A stretch of 64,000 nucleotides of DNA, from assembly GCF_000816495.1 (NCBI RefSeq), contig NZ_JXBK01000001.1, forward strand, positions 2,451,292 through 2,515,291. The letters are read 5' to 3'. The notes under the pieces were generated by a model. That model worked only from the letters and a program-made list of their open reading frames with translations, did not search any database and was not told where the DNA came from. The translations under genes were made by a program, and so were the position numbers. Positions 18,206-27,064 of this stretch are shown here, in pieces (within the stretch, counting starts at the first letter, position 1; each line of letters starts with the position of its first letter). Origin of the DNA: Acinetobacter harbinensis. GTDB lineage: Bacteria; Pseudomonadota; Gammaproteobacteria; Pseudomonadales; Moraxellaceae.

Positions 18206-20374
18206 TTAAAATGCTTTAGTGACGCTTAAACCTGCGCTCCAATTTCGACCATCGGCCGGTTCAAAGAATCGTGAATTGCCATCATTGACAATCACTGAGC
18301 CGACATAGTTTTTATCAAACAGGTTATCTACACGTGCATAACCACGTAATTTCCAGTCATTGTTTTTCCACACATACCCCACATTTGCTGAGGTCACACT
18401 GTAGTTAGGTGCTGTATCGGAATTGAGATCATCCACATAGATTTTATCCATATAGCGCACATCGACTCCGGCATTCAAGCCTGTTTCTGGTTGCCAACCC
18501 AAAGCCACATAGGCCTGATTTTTAGCGACACCGGGAATATAATTACCCTTAGCTATCGCATTGGCTTTTGGCTTACTTGGATCAACTAAATTCACAATTT
18601 CAGGTACAAAGGCATCAAAGGTTGCATCCAAATAGCTATAACTGGCTTGCGCCGTTAAATCACGCCATACGTTTTTATGCCAAGACAGCTCTACACCTTT
18701 ACGCAACGTTTTATCCGCATTTCGGAAAGTACTACGCCCACCCTCTGTTCCTGCTGAAACGATATCATTCTGCGTTTGGCTTTGGAAAAGAGCCGCAGTG
18801 AAATTGCCAAAGTCATTTTCAGACTTGATGCCCAATTCATAGTTATCGCTGCTTGCAGGTTTTAAATCGAAGTTAATCCCTGATTCACCTGTGACCGGAT
18901 AAGCCATTTCGGTAAAGGTTGGGGTTTCAAAACCTTTGGCATAACTGAAATAGCTGCTGAGTTGCGGGCGAATCTGCCACGTCAATGCAGCAGAAGGTAA
19001 CAGTTTTTGATACGCTTTTTCACCACTGTCATCGCCATTATTTTTACTAGGGTCAATATTGAATCGAATGTAATGATCTTTGGATTTATAATGCACATTA
19101 CTATAGCGTAGGCCACTGTCTAGTCGCCACGTCGGTAAAAATTGCCAAGCAGCTTGTAGATAAGGGTCTAAATTCCATAGGGTATTATTCTCATCACGGC
19201 GCAAATTTCCTTTTACGCCATACTTGCCATCGCTATCAAAATTTTCATAGCCTTGACGGTCTTCATCCATAAAATCGAGCGCTAAACCCGCTGTGAATCG
19301 GGTATTCGGGAGTAAATCTTTACCTGTCCAGCGCAGATCCGTTCCGTAGAAATTACGACTAAAATCAATCACGCCACCGGCCTGTCGAGGATTAGCTTGA
19401 GTCGTTTTGGGAATCGATTGATATTGAGTCACTTCACGATGTCCGGCATACACCATGCTGTACAATTCATGCTGATCATTAATCGGTTTTAACCACGTTA
19501 GTCCGGTTTGGGTCTGACTAATTTCTTTACGTACATCATAAATATTTTTTGCATCATTGACTTGTTTTGGATTGTCTTTCCACTGCTGACGATTCAAACC
19601 TTGCGGATCATCGGCATTAATATCCACGTGATTGACAATCCAATTCACTTTAGCGCCGTCATCTAAATCCCAAGTCAGTTTGGCATTACTCAACACTTTT
19701 TGTGCGGCGCTGTGTTCACGATAGCCACCGGTATCAAAATAAGATGAACTGACCACATAACTGGGTTCATTCGCGCTTGATGCACCGCCTTGCAGAATCA
19801 TATCCGCACGGCCTTTGTGATGACTACCGCCAGCATAGCCCAACTCGACAGAATCCCGCCCCTCACCTTGTTTGGTGGTGGTTAAAATCGTGCCGCCTGA
19901 AGAGTTACCATACAGCGAGGAAAATGGCCCACCCAAGACTTCAATATGGTCCAAGCTGCTTAGATCAATATTGGAGGTTTGACCCTGACCATCTGGCATG
20001 GTCGCCGGAATACCATCCACATATAAACGAATACCGCGCACGCCAAAGGTCGAGCGCGCACCAAAACCACGCATCGAAATTTGTAAATCTTGTGCGTAAT
20101 TTTCACGATTATTCAGTTGTAATCCCGGCACGCCTTTTAAGGTTTCCGAAAGATTAACACCTAAATTATTGTCGTTGTTGTTTTGTTCAACCCGATAGGC
20201 CGAAGCTGGCGTTTGCAACCAATCAGTATCCGTACGTGTGGCTTCAACTTTTAAAGTGGGCAATAAAACGGCTTGTTTTTGTAATTCAGTTGCTGCATAT
20301 AGATTTTGGCAAATGCATGTCGTTAAGCACAGTAAGGTCAGATTGACATTTTTGTTGTAATATTTACCTTGCAT
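18206..20374 (-). CDS. TonB-dependent outer-membrane receptor, YncD/PqqU-like
   Basis: A 722-residue receptor: signal peptide (about 1-28, ending LYAA), plug domain (about 45-165) and a 22-strand barrel ending in SVTKAF with the terminal Phe required for outer-membrane insertion. The plug segment MRGFGARSTFGVRGIRLYVD, followed by GIPATMPDGQGQ and FSSLYGNSSGG, closely follows E. coli YncD, now known as PqqU, the receptor for the cofactor PQQ. The usual IEVxRGP motif reads IEVLGGP here, an unusual loss of the Arg. Function as a PQQ receptor is inferred from that similarity and from the PQQ-dependent gcd at 34.8-37.2 kb; a siderophore or other ligand is possible. No Fur box is evident. Confidence 0.82.
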   Translation of the reverse strand: MQGKYYNKNVNLTLLCLTTCICQNLYAATELQKQAVLLPTLKVEATRTDTDWLQTPASAYRVEQNNNDNNLGVNLSETLKGVPGLQLNNRENYAQDLQISMRGFGARSTFGVRGIRLYVDGIPATMPDGQGQTSNIDLSSLDHIEVLGGPFSSLYGNSSGGTILTTTKQGEGRDSVELGYAGGSHHKGRADMILQGGASSANEPSYVVSSSYFDTGGYREHSAAQKVLSNAKLTWDLDDGAKVNWIVNHVDINADDPQGLNRQQWKDNPKQVNDAKNIYDVRKEISQTQTGLTWLKPINDQHELYSMVYAGHREVTQYQSIPKTTQANPRQAGGVIDFSRNFYGTDLRWTGKDLLPNTRFTAGLALDFMDEDRQGYENFDSDGKYGVKGNLRRDENNTLWNLDPYLQAAWQFLPTWRLDSGLRYSNVHYKSKDHYIRFNIDPSKNNGDDSGEKAYQKLLPSAALTWQIRPQLSSYFSYAKGFETPTFTEMAYPVTGESGINFDLKPASSDNYELGIKSENDFGNFTAALFQSQTQNDIVSAGTEGGRSTFRNADKTLRKGVELSWHKNVWRDLTAQASYSYLDATFDAFVPEIVNLVDPSKPKANAIAKGNYIPGVAKNQAYVALGWQPETGLNAGVDVRYMDKIYVDDLNSDTAPNYSVTSANVGYVWKNNDWKLRGYARVDNLFDKNYVGSVIVNDGNSRFFEPADGRNWSAGLSVTKAF

Positions 20375-20702
20375 AGACTACTCTCTAGGTCATTGTTAAA
20401 TCCCACTTGGCAGCTTAAACCAACTGTTTAGACATCGTCTAGGCCATGACCGCTCATCTATCGGCTCTGCAGCATTTATACAACAAATCAATTAAATAGC
20501 GGTTCACTTTTAAAGCACCATCCATTTTAATCACCGCGCACAAACTTTTATTTATGCCGCTATCTTCGACGGCTCAAAATCATTTAGATTTAATGATATC
20601 TCTGCATCTATAGCCTGTTGATTTTTGATTCTGCGCAATAAAACTTGCATTCAGCGCGTGATAACCCAATATTGGTTTTATCTTTGGAGATTACCCCGCC
20701 CT
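20375..20702. other. Receptor / mutM intergenic region
   Basis: A 328-bp divergent region upstream of the TonB receptor (minus) and mutM (plus). It contains one plausible minus-strand leader ORF (20454-20525, listed separately). I do not see a cobalamin or other riboswitch consensus, nor a convincing Fur box. Confidence 0.4.
20454..20525 (-). CDS. Possible 23-residue leader peptide upstream of the TonB receptor
   Basis: The minus strand from ATG 20525 reads MDGALKVNRYLIDLLYKCCR, then ADR and a TGA at 20454. GGTGA lies six bases before the ATG. It ends 80 bp before the receptor start and has a reasonable amino-acid mix including a CC pair. A short ORF can occur by chance in this space, so this is a tentative call. 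Confidence 0.25.
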   Translation of the reverse strand: MDGALKVNRYLIDLLYKCCRADR

Positions 20703-21557
20703 ATGCCTGAATTACCTGAAGTTGAAACCACCAAAAATAGTTTGCTGCCGCTCATTGAACAAAAAGTACTTTCGGTGCAGGTGCATCAAGCCAGTTTACG
20801 TTGGCCTATTCCTGCCGATATCCAAAAACTGATTGGGCAAAAACTGATTCAATTAACTCGGCGCTCTAAATATATTGTGGCGCAGTTTGAGCAGGACAGT
20901 ATGTTGTGGCATTTGGGAATGTCGGGCAGTTTTAGACTCTGTGACAGCAACACCGAACTGCGTAAACATGATCATTTGATCATTCAGTTTGAGGATGTGC
21001 AACTGCGTTATCACGATCCGCGTCGTTTTGGCTGTATTTTGTGGTTAGACCCACACAGCCAAAGCAAACTGATTGATACGCTTGGCCCCGAACCGCTGAC
21101 AGAGCTCTTTAATGCCAACTATTTATTCGATAAATTTAAAAAGAAAAATGTCGCGGTCAAAGTCGCGCTGATGGACAATCACATGGTGGTTGGGGTCGGC
21201 AATATCTATGCCACCGAAAGCTTATTCAATTTAGGCATTCATCCTGCGCAGCCGGCATCGAGTCTCAGTTTTAAGCACATTGAAAAACTGGTGCTCGAAG
21301 TCAAACGGATCTTAAAACAAGCCATTGACTTGGGCGGCTCGACCTTACGCGACTACACCAATGCCGCCGGTGAAAATGGTTATTTCCAACAAACCTTATT
21401 GGCTTATGGCCGCGCGGGTGAAATGTGTGTGAACTGTGAAACCACGTTAGAAAATTTAAAGCTTGGACAACGTGCCAGTGTGTTTTGTCCGCAGTGTCAG
21501 CCATTAAAAAACGTTAAAATAGCCAGCAAGACTCCCTCTACAGAGAACAAAGCATGA
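20703..21557 (+). CDS. mutM: Formamidopyrimidine-DNA glycosylase (Fpg)
   Basis: The frame opens at 20625, but the enzyme must begin at ATG 20703, because the N-terminal Pro2-Glu3 (MPELPEVETTKN) are catalytic: Pro2 forms the Schiff base with the damaged site. Other landmarks are LTRRSKYIV with the catalytic Lys, the LRYHDPRRFG loop, the helix-two-turn-helix VGVGNIYATESLF, and the C-terminal zinc finger CVNC...CPQC with GQRASVFC. It removes 8-oxoguanine and formamidopyrimidines. The length is 284 residues. The stop codon overlaps the ppiC start by 4 bp, so the two are co-translated. The ribosome-binding site is poorly defined. Confidence 0.95.
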   Translation: MPELPEVETTKNSLLPLIEQKVLSVQVHQASLRWPIPADIQKLIGQKLIQLTRRSKYIVAQFEQDSMLWHLGMSGSFRLCDSNTELRKHDHLIIQFEDVQLRYHDPRRFGCILWLDPHSQSKLIDTLGPEPLTELFNANYLFDKFKKKNVAVKVALMDNHMVVGVGNIYATESLFNLGIHPAQPASSLSFKHIEKLVLEVKRILKQAIDLGGSTLRDYTNAAGENGYFQQTLLAYGRAGEMCVNCETTLENLKLGQRASVFCPQCQPLKNVKIASKTPSTENKA

Positions 21558-21835
21558 AATCGGCCATTGTGCGTCATATTTTAGTGAAAGATAAAGAGTT
21601 GGCTGAACAGCTGAAAAAGAAAATTAAAGCTGGGGCAGATTTTGCCAAACTGGCCAAACAGCATTCCACCTGCCCTTCAGGTAAAAAAGGGGGTGAATTA
21701 GGGGATATTAAAAAAGGTCAATTGGTCGGCCCGATTGATAAAGCCGTATTTACCTTGGCAGAACGTGAATTGCACGGCCCGATTAAAAGTCAATTTGGTT
21801 GGCATTTACTGGAAATTAAATTCCGTATGGATTAA
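21554..21835 (+). CDS. ppiC: Parvulin-type peptidyl-prolyl isomerase
   Basis: This 93-residue protein is a free-standing cytosolic parvulin. It contains VRHILVKD, DFAKLAKQHSTCPSGKKGG and ELGDIKKGQLV, the FxLAERELHGPIKSQFGWHLLEI tail, and active-site His/Phe positions as in E. coli PpiC (also 93 residues). It catalyses cis-trans isomerisation of Xaa-Pro bonds. The start overlaps the mutM stop (ATGA), so translation is coupled; there is no apparent functional reason for the pairing. A terminator follows. Confidence 0.93.
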   Translation: MKSAIVRHILVKDKELAEQLKKKIKAGADFAKLAKQHSTCPSGKKGGELGDIKKGQLVGPIDKAVFTLAERELHGPIKSQFGWHLLEIKFRMD

Positions 21836-21882
21836 AAAACTTCTGCTGGTTTTTATCGTGTTTGATCAGAAATTTCATTCAT

Positions 21883-21912
21883 AAAAAACGGCGCACACAG
21901 CGCCATTTTTTG
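21883..21912. terminator. Bidirectional terminator between ppiC and mscL
   Basis: AAAAAACGGCGC and GCGCCATTTTTT around an ACACA loop, shared by ppiC (plus) and mscL (minus). Confidence 0.8.
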
Positions 21913-21923
21913 ATTTTTAAACG

Positions 21924-22361
21924 TTAAATCCGTGGACGATTTTTCAATTCATCACGAATTTCACGCAGCAACTCAATATCTGCGGGTGTGGCTAAAGGCT
22001 CTACCACAGGCTCTTCTTTTTTACGTAAACGATTCATAAATTTAACCAGCAGAAAAACCACCCATGCCAGAATCAGGAAATTTAAGAACACTGTTAAAAA
22101 GTTACCGTAGGTTAAAACATTCACGCCTGCTTTTTGTAAAGCATCTAAAGATTGTAAGTTTTCAGGATTACGTCCTAAGATAAAAAATTTCTGGGTAAAA
22201 TCGACGCCACCACCGGTAATCACCGAAATTAACGGCATAATAATATCTTTAACCAATGAATCAATGATTTTACTAAAAGCACCACCAATGATGACACCAA
22301 TGGCCAAATCCATCATATTGCCTTTAATGGCAAATTCTCTAAATTCTTGCGCAATACTCAT
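21924..22361 (-). CDS. mscL: Large-conductance mechanosensitive channel
   Basis: The ORF opens earlier, but ATG 22361 yields [20 protein letters not shown], the amphipathic N-terminal helix of MscL, with GGAGA five bases upstream. TM1 holds the glycine-rich gate ([19 protein letters not shown]), a periplasmic loop follows, then TM2 ([21 protein letters not shown]) and the charged cytoplasmic helix ([11 protein letters not shown]). The length is 145 residues, typical. It opens under membrane tension to release solutes on osmotic down-shock. Single gene. Confidence 0.96.
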   Translation of the reverse strand: MSIAQEFREFAIKGNMMDLAIGVIIGGAFSKIIDSLVKDIIMPLISVITGGGVDFTQKFFILGRNPENLQSLDALQKAGVNVLTYGNFLTVFLNFLILAWVVFLLVKFMNRLRKKEEPVVEPLATPADIELLREIRDELKNRPRI

Positions 22362-22516
22362 CTGTTTCTCCAGTTTGAGGTTCAATATTTTTTTATTTAA
22401 GTCAGATTTAAATCACCACTCATCTTGAACGCCAAAATGAGAACTGGTGCAAACTTATGCCTACTTTACTGATAATTATTGTATTTGAATATATCGAGCT
22501 GCCAATCTTCAACAAA

Positions 22517-22550
22517 AAAAAGTGCCATCAATTAATTGATGGCACTTTTT
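22517..22550 (-). terminator. Terminator of typA
   Basis: A long near-perfect palindrome: AAAAAGTGCCATCAATTA and TAATTGATGGCACTTTTT-type arms. On the minus strand it is followed by a T-run of eight. It ends typA. Confidence 0.9.
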
Positions 22551-22584
22551 GAATCAATATCGTCGGGATTAATAATTTTTTAAA

Positions 22585-24420
22585 TTATTTACCACGGTTA
22601 CGTTTACGATCAGTTTCAGTCAACCAACGTTTACGAATACGAATCGATTTAGGGGTAACTTCAACCAATTCATCATCTTCAACAAACTCAAGCGCTTGTT
22701 CAAGGGTAAATTTAATGGCTGGCGTTAAAGTTAAAGCTTCATCCGTACCAGATGCACGCATGTTGGTTAACTGTTTCGCTTTTGTTGGGTTCACAGTCAT
22801 GTCGTCAGAACGTGAGTTCATACCCACAATCATACCTTCATACACTTCTAACTGTGGTTCAGCAAATAGACGACCACGGTCTTGTAAAGTGAACAATGCA
22901 AACGCTAAGCAAGTACCGTTAACCATTGAAACCAATACACCGTTTTGACGTTTCGCAACAGTACCGGCTTTAGCAGGACCATAATGCGAGAAGCTTGAAG
23001 TCATAATACCAGTACCAGAGGTAATGGTTAAGAATTCAGAACGGAAACCGATTAGACCACGTGAAGGAACAGTTGCTTCAATACGGATGCGGCCTTTGCC
23101 GTCTAATTCCATATTGGTCATCTCGCCTTTACGGAAACCCATTTGTTCCATGATTGAACCTTGATGTTGTTCTTCAACGTCAAAGTTTACAATTTCATAT
23201 GGCTCTTGTTTTTCGCCATCAATTTCTTTCATGATTACTTCAGGACGAGATACACCCATCTCGAAGCCTTCACGGCGCATGTTCTCAATCAGAACAGACA
23301 AATGAAGCTCACCACGACCAGATACTTTGAAACGATCAGGAGATTCAGTGTCTTCAACGCGTAAAGCCACGTTATGAATTAATTCACGATCTAAACGTTC
23401 ACGAATGTTACGTGAAGTTACAAATTTACCTTCGCGACCAGCAAATGGCGAGTTGTTGACTTGGAAAGTCATCGACACTGTTGGCTCATCTACAGATAAA
23501 GGTTCCATTGCTTCAACATTTTTCGGATCACAAATGGTGTCTGAAATGTTCAGTGCATCAAGACCTGTAATACAGATGATGTCACCTGCAGAAGCATCTT
23601 CAATATCTACACGTTCAAGACCATGGTAACCCATGATTTTTAAGATACGGCCATTACGTGTTTTGCCATCTTTATCGATAACAGTTACTGGCGTATTGGT
23701 TTTAACTGAACCACGTTGAATACGACCAATACCAATAACACCGACGAAATTATTATAATCAAGTGATGAAATTTGCATTTGGAAAGGACCGTCAACGTCA
23801 ACCTTTGGCGGTTCAACAATATCAACAATCGTTTCAAACAATGGCGTCATATCTGGCGCTAAGTTATCAACTGAAAGACCCGCAATACCGTTTAAGCCTG
23901 AAGCATAAACCACTGGGAAATCTAACTGTTCGTCAGTTGCACCAAGATTATCAAACAAATCAAATACTTGATCCATAACCCAATCAGGACGTGCGCCCGG
24001 ACGGTCAACTTTGTTCAATACAACGATTGGCTTTAAACCGCGTGCAAACGCTTTAGACGTTACAAAGCGAGTTTGTGGCATTGGACCGTCTTGTGAGTCT
24101 ACAAGAAGTAATACACAGTCAACCATCGACATTACACGTTCAACTTCACCACCGAAGTCAGCATGTCCCGGGGTGTCGACGATGTTAATGCGGTATTCAG
24201 TGTCGGTACGTTTATCTAACCATTTAATTGCAGTATTTTTTGCAAGGATAGTAATACCGCGCTCTGACTCTAGCGCATTCGAATCCATGACACGCTCAAT
24301 CTCGCCCGCACGATCACCGAGAGCACCTGATTGTTGCAAAAGTTTATCTACAAGAGTGGTTTTACCATGGTCAACGTGCGCAATAATGGCAATATTGCGG
24401 AGTGTTTTAATATCTGACAT
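22585..24420 (-). CDS. typA: Ribosome-associated translational GTPase TypA/BipA
   Basis: A 611-residue elongation-factor-like GTPase. The G motifs are AHVDHGKT (G1), RGITILAKN (G2), DTPGHADFGGEVERV (G3), NKVD (G4) and the later SGL(N) G5 region; EF-G-like domains III and V follow and the C-terminal BipA domain ends RKRWLTETDRKR. BipA binds the 70S ribosome and aids 50S assembly, especially at low temperature. It is monocistronic with a strong terminator. Expected length and no missing motifs. Confidence 0.96.
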   Translation of the reverse strand: MSDIKTLRNIAIIAHVDHGKTTLVDKLLQQSGALGDRAGEIERVMDSNALESERGITILAKNTAIKWLDKRTDTEYRINIVDTPGHADFGGEVERVMSMVDCVLLLVDSQDGPMPQTRFVTSKAFARGLKPIVVLNKVDRPGARPDWVMDQVFDLFDNLGATDEQLDFPVVYASGLNGIAGLSVDNLAPDMTPLFETIVDIVEPPKVDVDGPFQMQISSLDYNNFVGVIGIGRIQRGSVKTNTPVTVIDKDGKTRNGRILKIMGYHGLERVDIEDASAGDIICITGLDALNISDTICDPKNVEAMEPLSVDEPTVSMTFQVNNSPFAGREGKFVTSRNIRERLDRELIHNVALRVEDTESPDRFKVSGRGELHLSVLIENMRREGFEMGVSRPEVIMKEIDGEKQEPYEIVNFDVEEQHQGSIMEQMGFRKGEMTNMELDGKGRIRIEATVPSRGLIGFRSEFLTITSGTGIMTSSFSHYGPAKAGTVAKRQNGVLVSMVNGTCLAFALFTLQDRGRLFAEPQLEVYEGMIVGMNSRSDDMTVNPTKAKQLTNMRASGTDEALTLTPAIKFTLEQALEFVEDDELVEVTPKSIRIRKRWLTETDRKRNRGK

Positions 24421-24593
24421 GTAAATTCGATACGCTATAAATTTGAAGCCAAATTATACAGAAAATTAGAAACTTTTAGTAGTCACTGTTCATCCTCAGT
24501 TACAAGTTTTTTTAACAATTGCATGGTTTTTTCGTTTGTAATGTCCTGTAACTCGATTAGAATAACCGCAAATTGCTGCTGTACCTGTCTTAC

Positions 24594-25964
24594 ATGTCTG
24601 ATTTAAAGAATTCTCCAGAGCATCAAGATCGCCTCGATTTAGTCTACGGATTAAACGATCGTCCTCAACCATTCATCGCTTTTTTAGCTGCCTTGCAACA
24701 TTTGCTTGCCATTATTGTGCCGATTGTCACACCCGGCCTCCTGATTTGTTTAGCGCTGGGCGTGTCAAAACAAGACACCAACATGATTTTATCCATGTCT
24801 TTGGTGATCTCCGGTATTGCTACTTTTCTGCAATGTAAAAAGGTTGGCCCTTTTGGTGCCGGCTTACTCATTGTACAAGGCACCAGTTTTAACTTTATTG
24901 GCCCGATCATTGGTATTGGCTCGGCGATGGTCGCGGCCGGTACACCAGTTGAAGCGGTAATGGCCTCTATTTTTGGGGTGGTGATTGCCGGTTCATTTAT
25001 TGAAATGGGCGTATCGCGTATTTTGCCTTGGGTAAAAAAGCTGATTACGCCATTGGTCACCGGCATTGTGGTGCTGCTGATTGGTCTAACCTTAATTAAG
25101 GAAGGCCTGATTAGTATGGGCGGTGGTTATCAAGCCATGGGCGATAAAACCTTTGCCAGTACCGATAACCTGATCATGTCCTGTACGGTTTTGGCCATTA
25201 TTGTGCTGCTCAATCGTGCACGCGTAACGTGGATTAAAAGCTCAGCGATTTTGATTGCCTTAATTATTGGCTATACCTTGGCCGGTTTTATGGGTTATCT
25301 GGATTTTTCTGGCTTAAAAGATGCCCCAATTGTTCAAATTCCAACGCCGATGCATTTTGGTCTGAGCTTCTCTTGGAGTTTATTTATCCCAATGGCCTTT
25401 ATTTATCTGGTGACCTCACTTGAGGCCATTGGTGATATTACCGCCACATCAAAACTGTCGAATCAAGCGGTTGATGGACCACAATGGATGGAACGTATTA
25501 AAGGTGGTGTATTGGTCAATGGTGCTAATTCGTTCTTGGCGGGTATTTTTAATACTTTTCCCAGCTCCGTCTTTGCCCAAAACAATGGCGTGATTCAATT
25601 GACCGGTGTGGCAAGTCGTTACGTCGGCATTTGGATTGCAGCATTACTGGTGATTTTAGGTTTATTTCCTGCTGTGGCAGGTGTAATTCAAGCCGTGCCT
25701 CAAGCGGTGCTGGGCGGTGCAGTTATGGTGATGTTTGGTGCAGTGGCCGCCTCTGGTATTAATATCCTTTCTGGTGTACAACTAGACCGCCGCGCTTTAC
25801 TGATTATTGCAATTTCCCTAGGCTTGGGCTTAGGCGTTGCGCAAGTACCGCAAATACTTGAACATCTCCCTGAATTATTCCGTAATATTTTCAGTTCAGG
25901 TGTGGCAACAGGTGGTATTGCAGCATTGTTATTAAATATTATTCTTCCAGAGTCGAAGAAATAA
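24594..25964 (+). CDS. Nucleobase:cation symporter-2 family permease (xanthine/uracil type)
   Basis: The membrane protein has about 14 helices. It carries NCS2 signatures: the TM1 QHLLA motif, TSLEAIGDITATSKLSNQAV in TM8 and SSVFAQNNGVIQLTGVASRY in TM10, closest in my judgement to XanP/XanQ/UacT purine permeases. It likely imports xanthine or uric acid with protons. The frame opens at a TTG (24573), but ATG 24594 (MSDLKNSPEH) fits better; no clear ribosome-binding site precedes either. No purine-catabolism gene is nearby, so the exact substrate remains open. Confidence 0.85.
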   Translation: MSDLKNSPEHQDRLDLVYGLNDRPQPFIAFLAALQHLLAIIVPIVTPGLLICLALGVSKQDTNMILSMSLVISGIATFLQCKKVGPFGAGLLIVQGTSFNFIGPIIGIGSAMVAAGTPVEAVMASIFGVVIAGSFIEMGVSRILPWVKKLITPLVTGIVVLLIGLTLIKEGLISMGGGYQAMGDKTFASTDNLIMSCTVLAIIVLLNRARVTWIKSSAILIALIIGYTLAGFMGYLDFSGLKDAPIVQIPTPMHFGLSFSWSLFIPMAFIYLVTSLEAIGDITATSKLSNQAVDGPQWMERIKGGVLVNGANSFLAGIFNTFPSSVFAQNNGVIQLTGVASRYVGIWIAALLVILGLFPAVAGVIQAVPQAVLGGAVMVMFGAVAASGINILSGVQLDRRALLIIAISLGLGLGVAQVPQILEHLPELFRNIFSSGVATGGIAALLLNIILPESKK

Positions 25965-25978
25965 TTTCATTTCAGCAC

Positions 25979-26010
25979 CAATTCTGCCCAGCATTGTCTG
26001 GGCAGAATTG
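25979..26010. terminator. Strong inverted repeat between the NCS2 permease and rsmC
   Basis: A perfect 13-bp stem (CAATTCTGCCCAG / CTGGGCAGAATTG) with a CATTGT loop. It lacks a T-tract and ends 19 bases before the rsmC start, so it may act as a weak terminator or as an RNA structure at the 5' end of rsmC. Confidence 0.55.
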
Positions 26011-26029
26011 TTCAATGACGAGATAAAAA

Positions 26030-27064
26030 ATGGATCCGAGAAGTGAAGTTGTCATTCGACAGCACGAATATTTATCTGGACGCGTACTGTTGGTGAATGC
26101 ACCGACAGATGACTTAGTCGCCAATTTAGCCGCCAACATCACGCCATCATTATGGACATGGGATTATAATGAGCTGCAATATTTTCAAACGCAGCAAGCC
26201 AATGTACATTTTGGAGTCGATCTACCTGAAGGTGATTTTGACCAAGCCATTATTTTTGTCCCCAAGTCCAAAGAACTACTCAACTACTTACTGCACAATG
26301 TGGTCAGTCGCTTAAGCGTAGGTGCATCTGTTTTCTTGGTCGGTGAGAAAAAAGCCGGGGTAGAACGTGCAGCTAAACAACTATTGCCGTTTGGTAAAGC
26401 CTGTAAATTAGATAGCGCGCGTCACTGTCAAATGTGGCAAATGAGCATTGCAGCCAATGTAAACGCCAAACCTTTGGCCGATTGGGCACAGCACTACACC
26501 GTTGCCACGCCAGAAGGTGAATTAACCATTTGCGCCCTACCGGGTGTCTTTAGTCAAAATCGCTTAGATATAGGTACTGCGGTATTGCTGCCTTTTTTAT
26601 CACAAGTGACCTCCGGTAAAATTGCTGACTTTGGCTGTGGCGCAGGGGTTATCAGTGCCTATTTAGCCAAATTAAATCCGCAAAACCGAATTTTCGCGAT
26701 GGATGTCGATGCCTTTGCTTTGGCTTCTACCCATCTGACTTTTGAAAAAAATAATCTCTCCCCTGAGCAACTGGAAATTTCTGCGGTTACGGGTATTGAA
26801 GATGCACCACTGTTCTTACATGCCATTGTCAGTAATCCACCTTTTCATCAAGGGATTCACACCAATTACAACGCCAGTGAAAATTTATGTAAAACCTCAC
26901 GCCGTCATTTAAAATCGGGTGGTGAATTGTGGATGGTTTCAAATCGCTTTTTAAATTATCCATTATTAATTGAGCAGAATTTTGGTCAATGTAGCGTTAA
27001 AGCAGATCAACAAGGCTTTAAGGTACTGTTTGCCAAGACGCAAAAAAAACTTAAGGAACAATGA
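26030..27064 (+). CDS. rsmC: 16S rRNA (guanine1207-N2)-methyltransferase
   Basis: The 344-residue protein has the two-domain RsmC layout: a degenerate N-terminal methyltransferase-like domain (about 1-165) and a catalytic C-terminal domain with [15 protein letters not shown] (SAM binding), AMDVDAFAL (acidic loop) and the catalytic SNPPFHQG motif near residue 270. It methylates G1207 of 16S rRNA in the 30S subunit. The stop overlaps the lysP start (ATGATGA), so the two genes are translationally coupled. The start ATG has a weak ribosome-binding site (GACGAG). Confidence 0.92.
   Translation: MDPRSEVVIRQHEYLSGRVLLVNAPTDDLVANLAANITPSLWTWDYNELQYFQTQQANVHFGVDLPEGDFDQAIIFVPKSKELLNYLLHNVVSRLSVGASVFLVGEKKAGVERAAKQLLPFGKACKLDSARHCQMWQMSIAANVNAKPLADWAQHYTVATPEGELTICALPGVFSQNRLDIGTAVLLPFLSQVTSGKIADFGCGAGVISAYLAKLNPQNRIFAMDVDAFALASTHLTFEKNNLSPEQLEISAVTGIEDAPLFLHAIVSNPPFHQGIHTNYNASENLCKTSRRHLKSGGELWMVSNRFLNYPLLIEQNFGQCSVKADQQGFKVLFAKTQKKLKEQ

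Noticed and set aside
20375..20703. Cobalamin riboswitch in the TonB receptor leader
   Set aside because: The conserved B12-box sequence is not present; only weak similarity in GCCAAGTGG.
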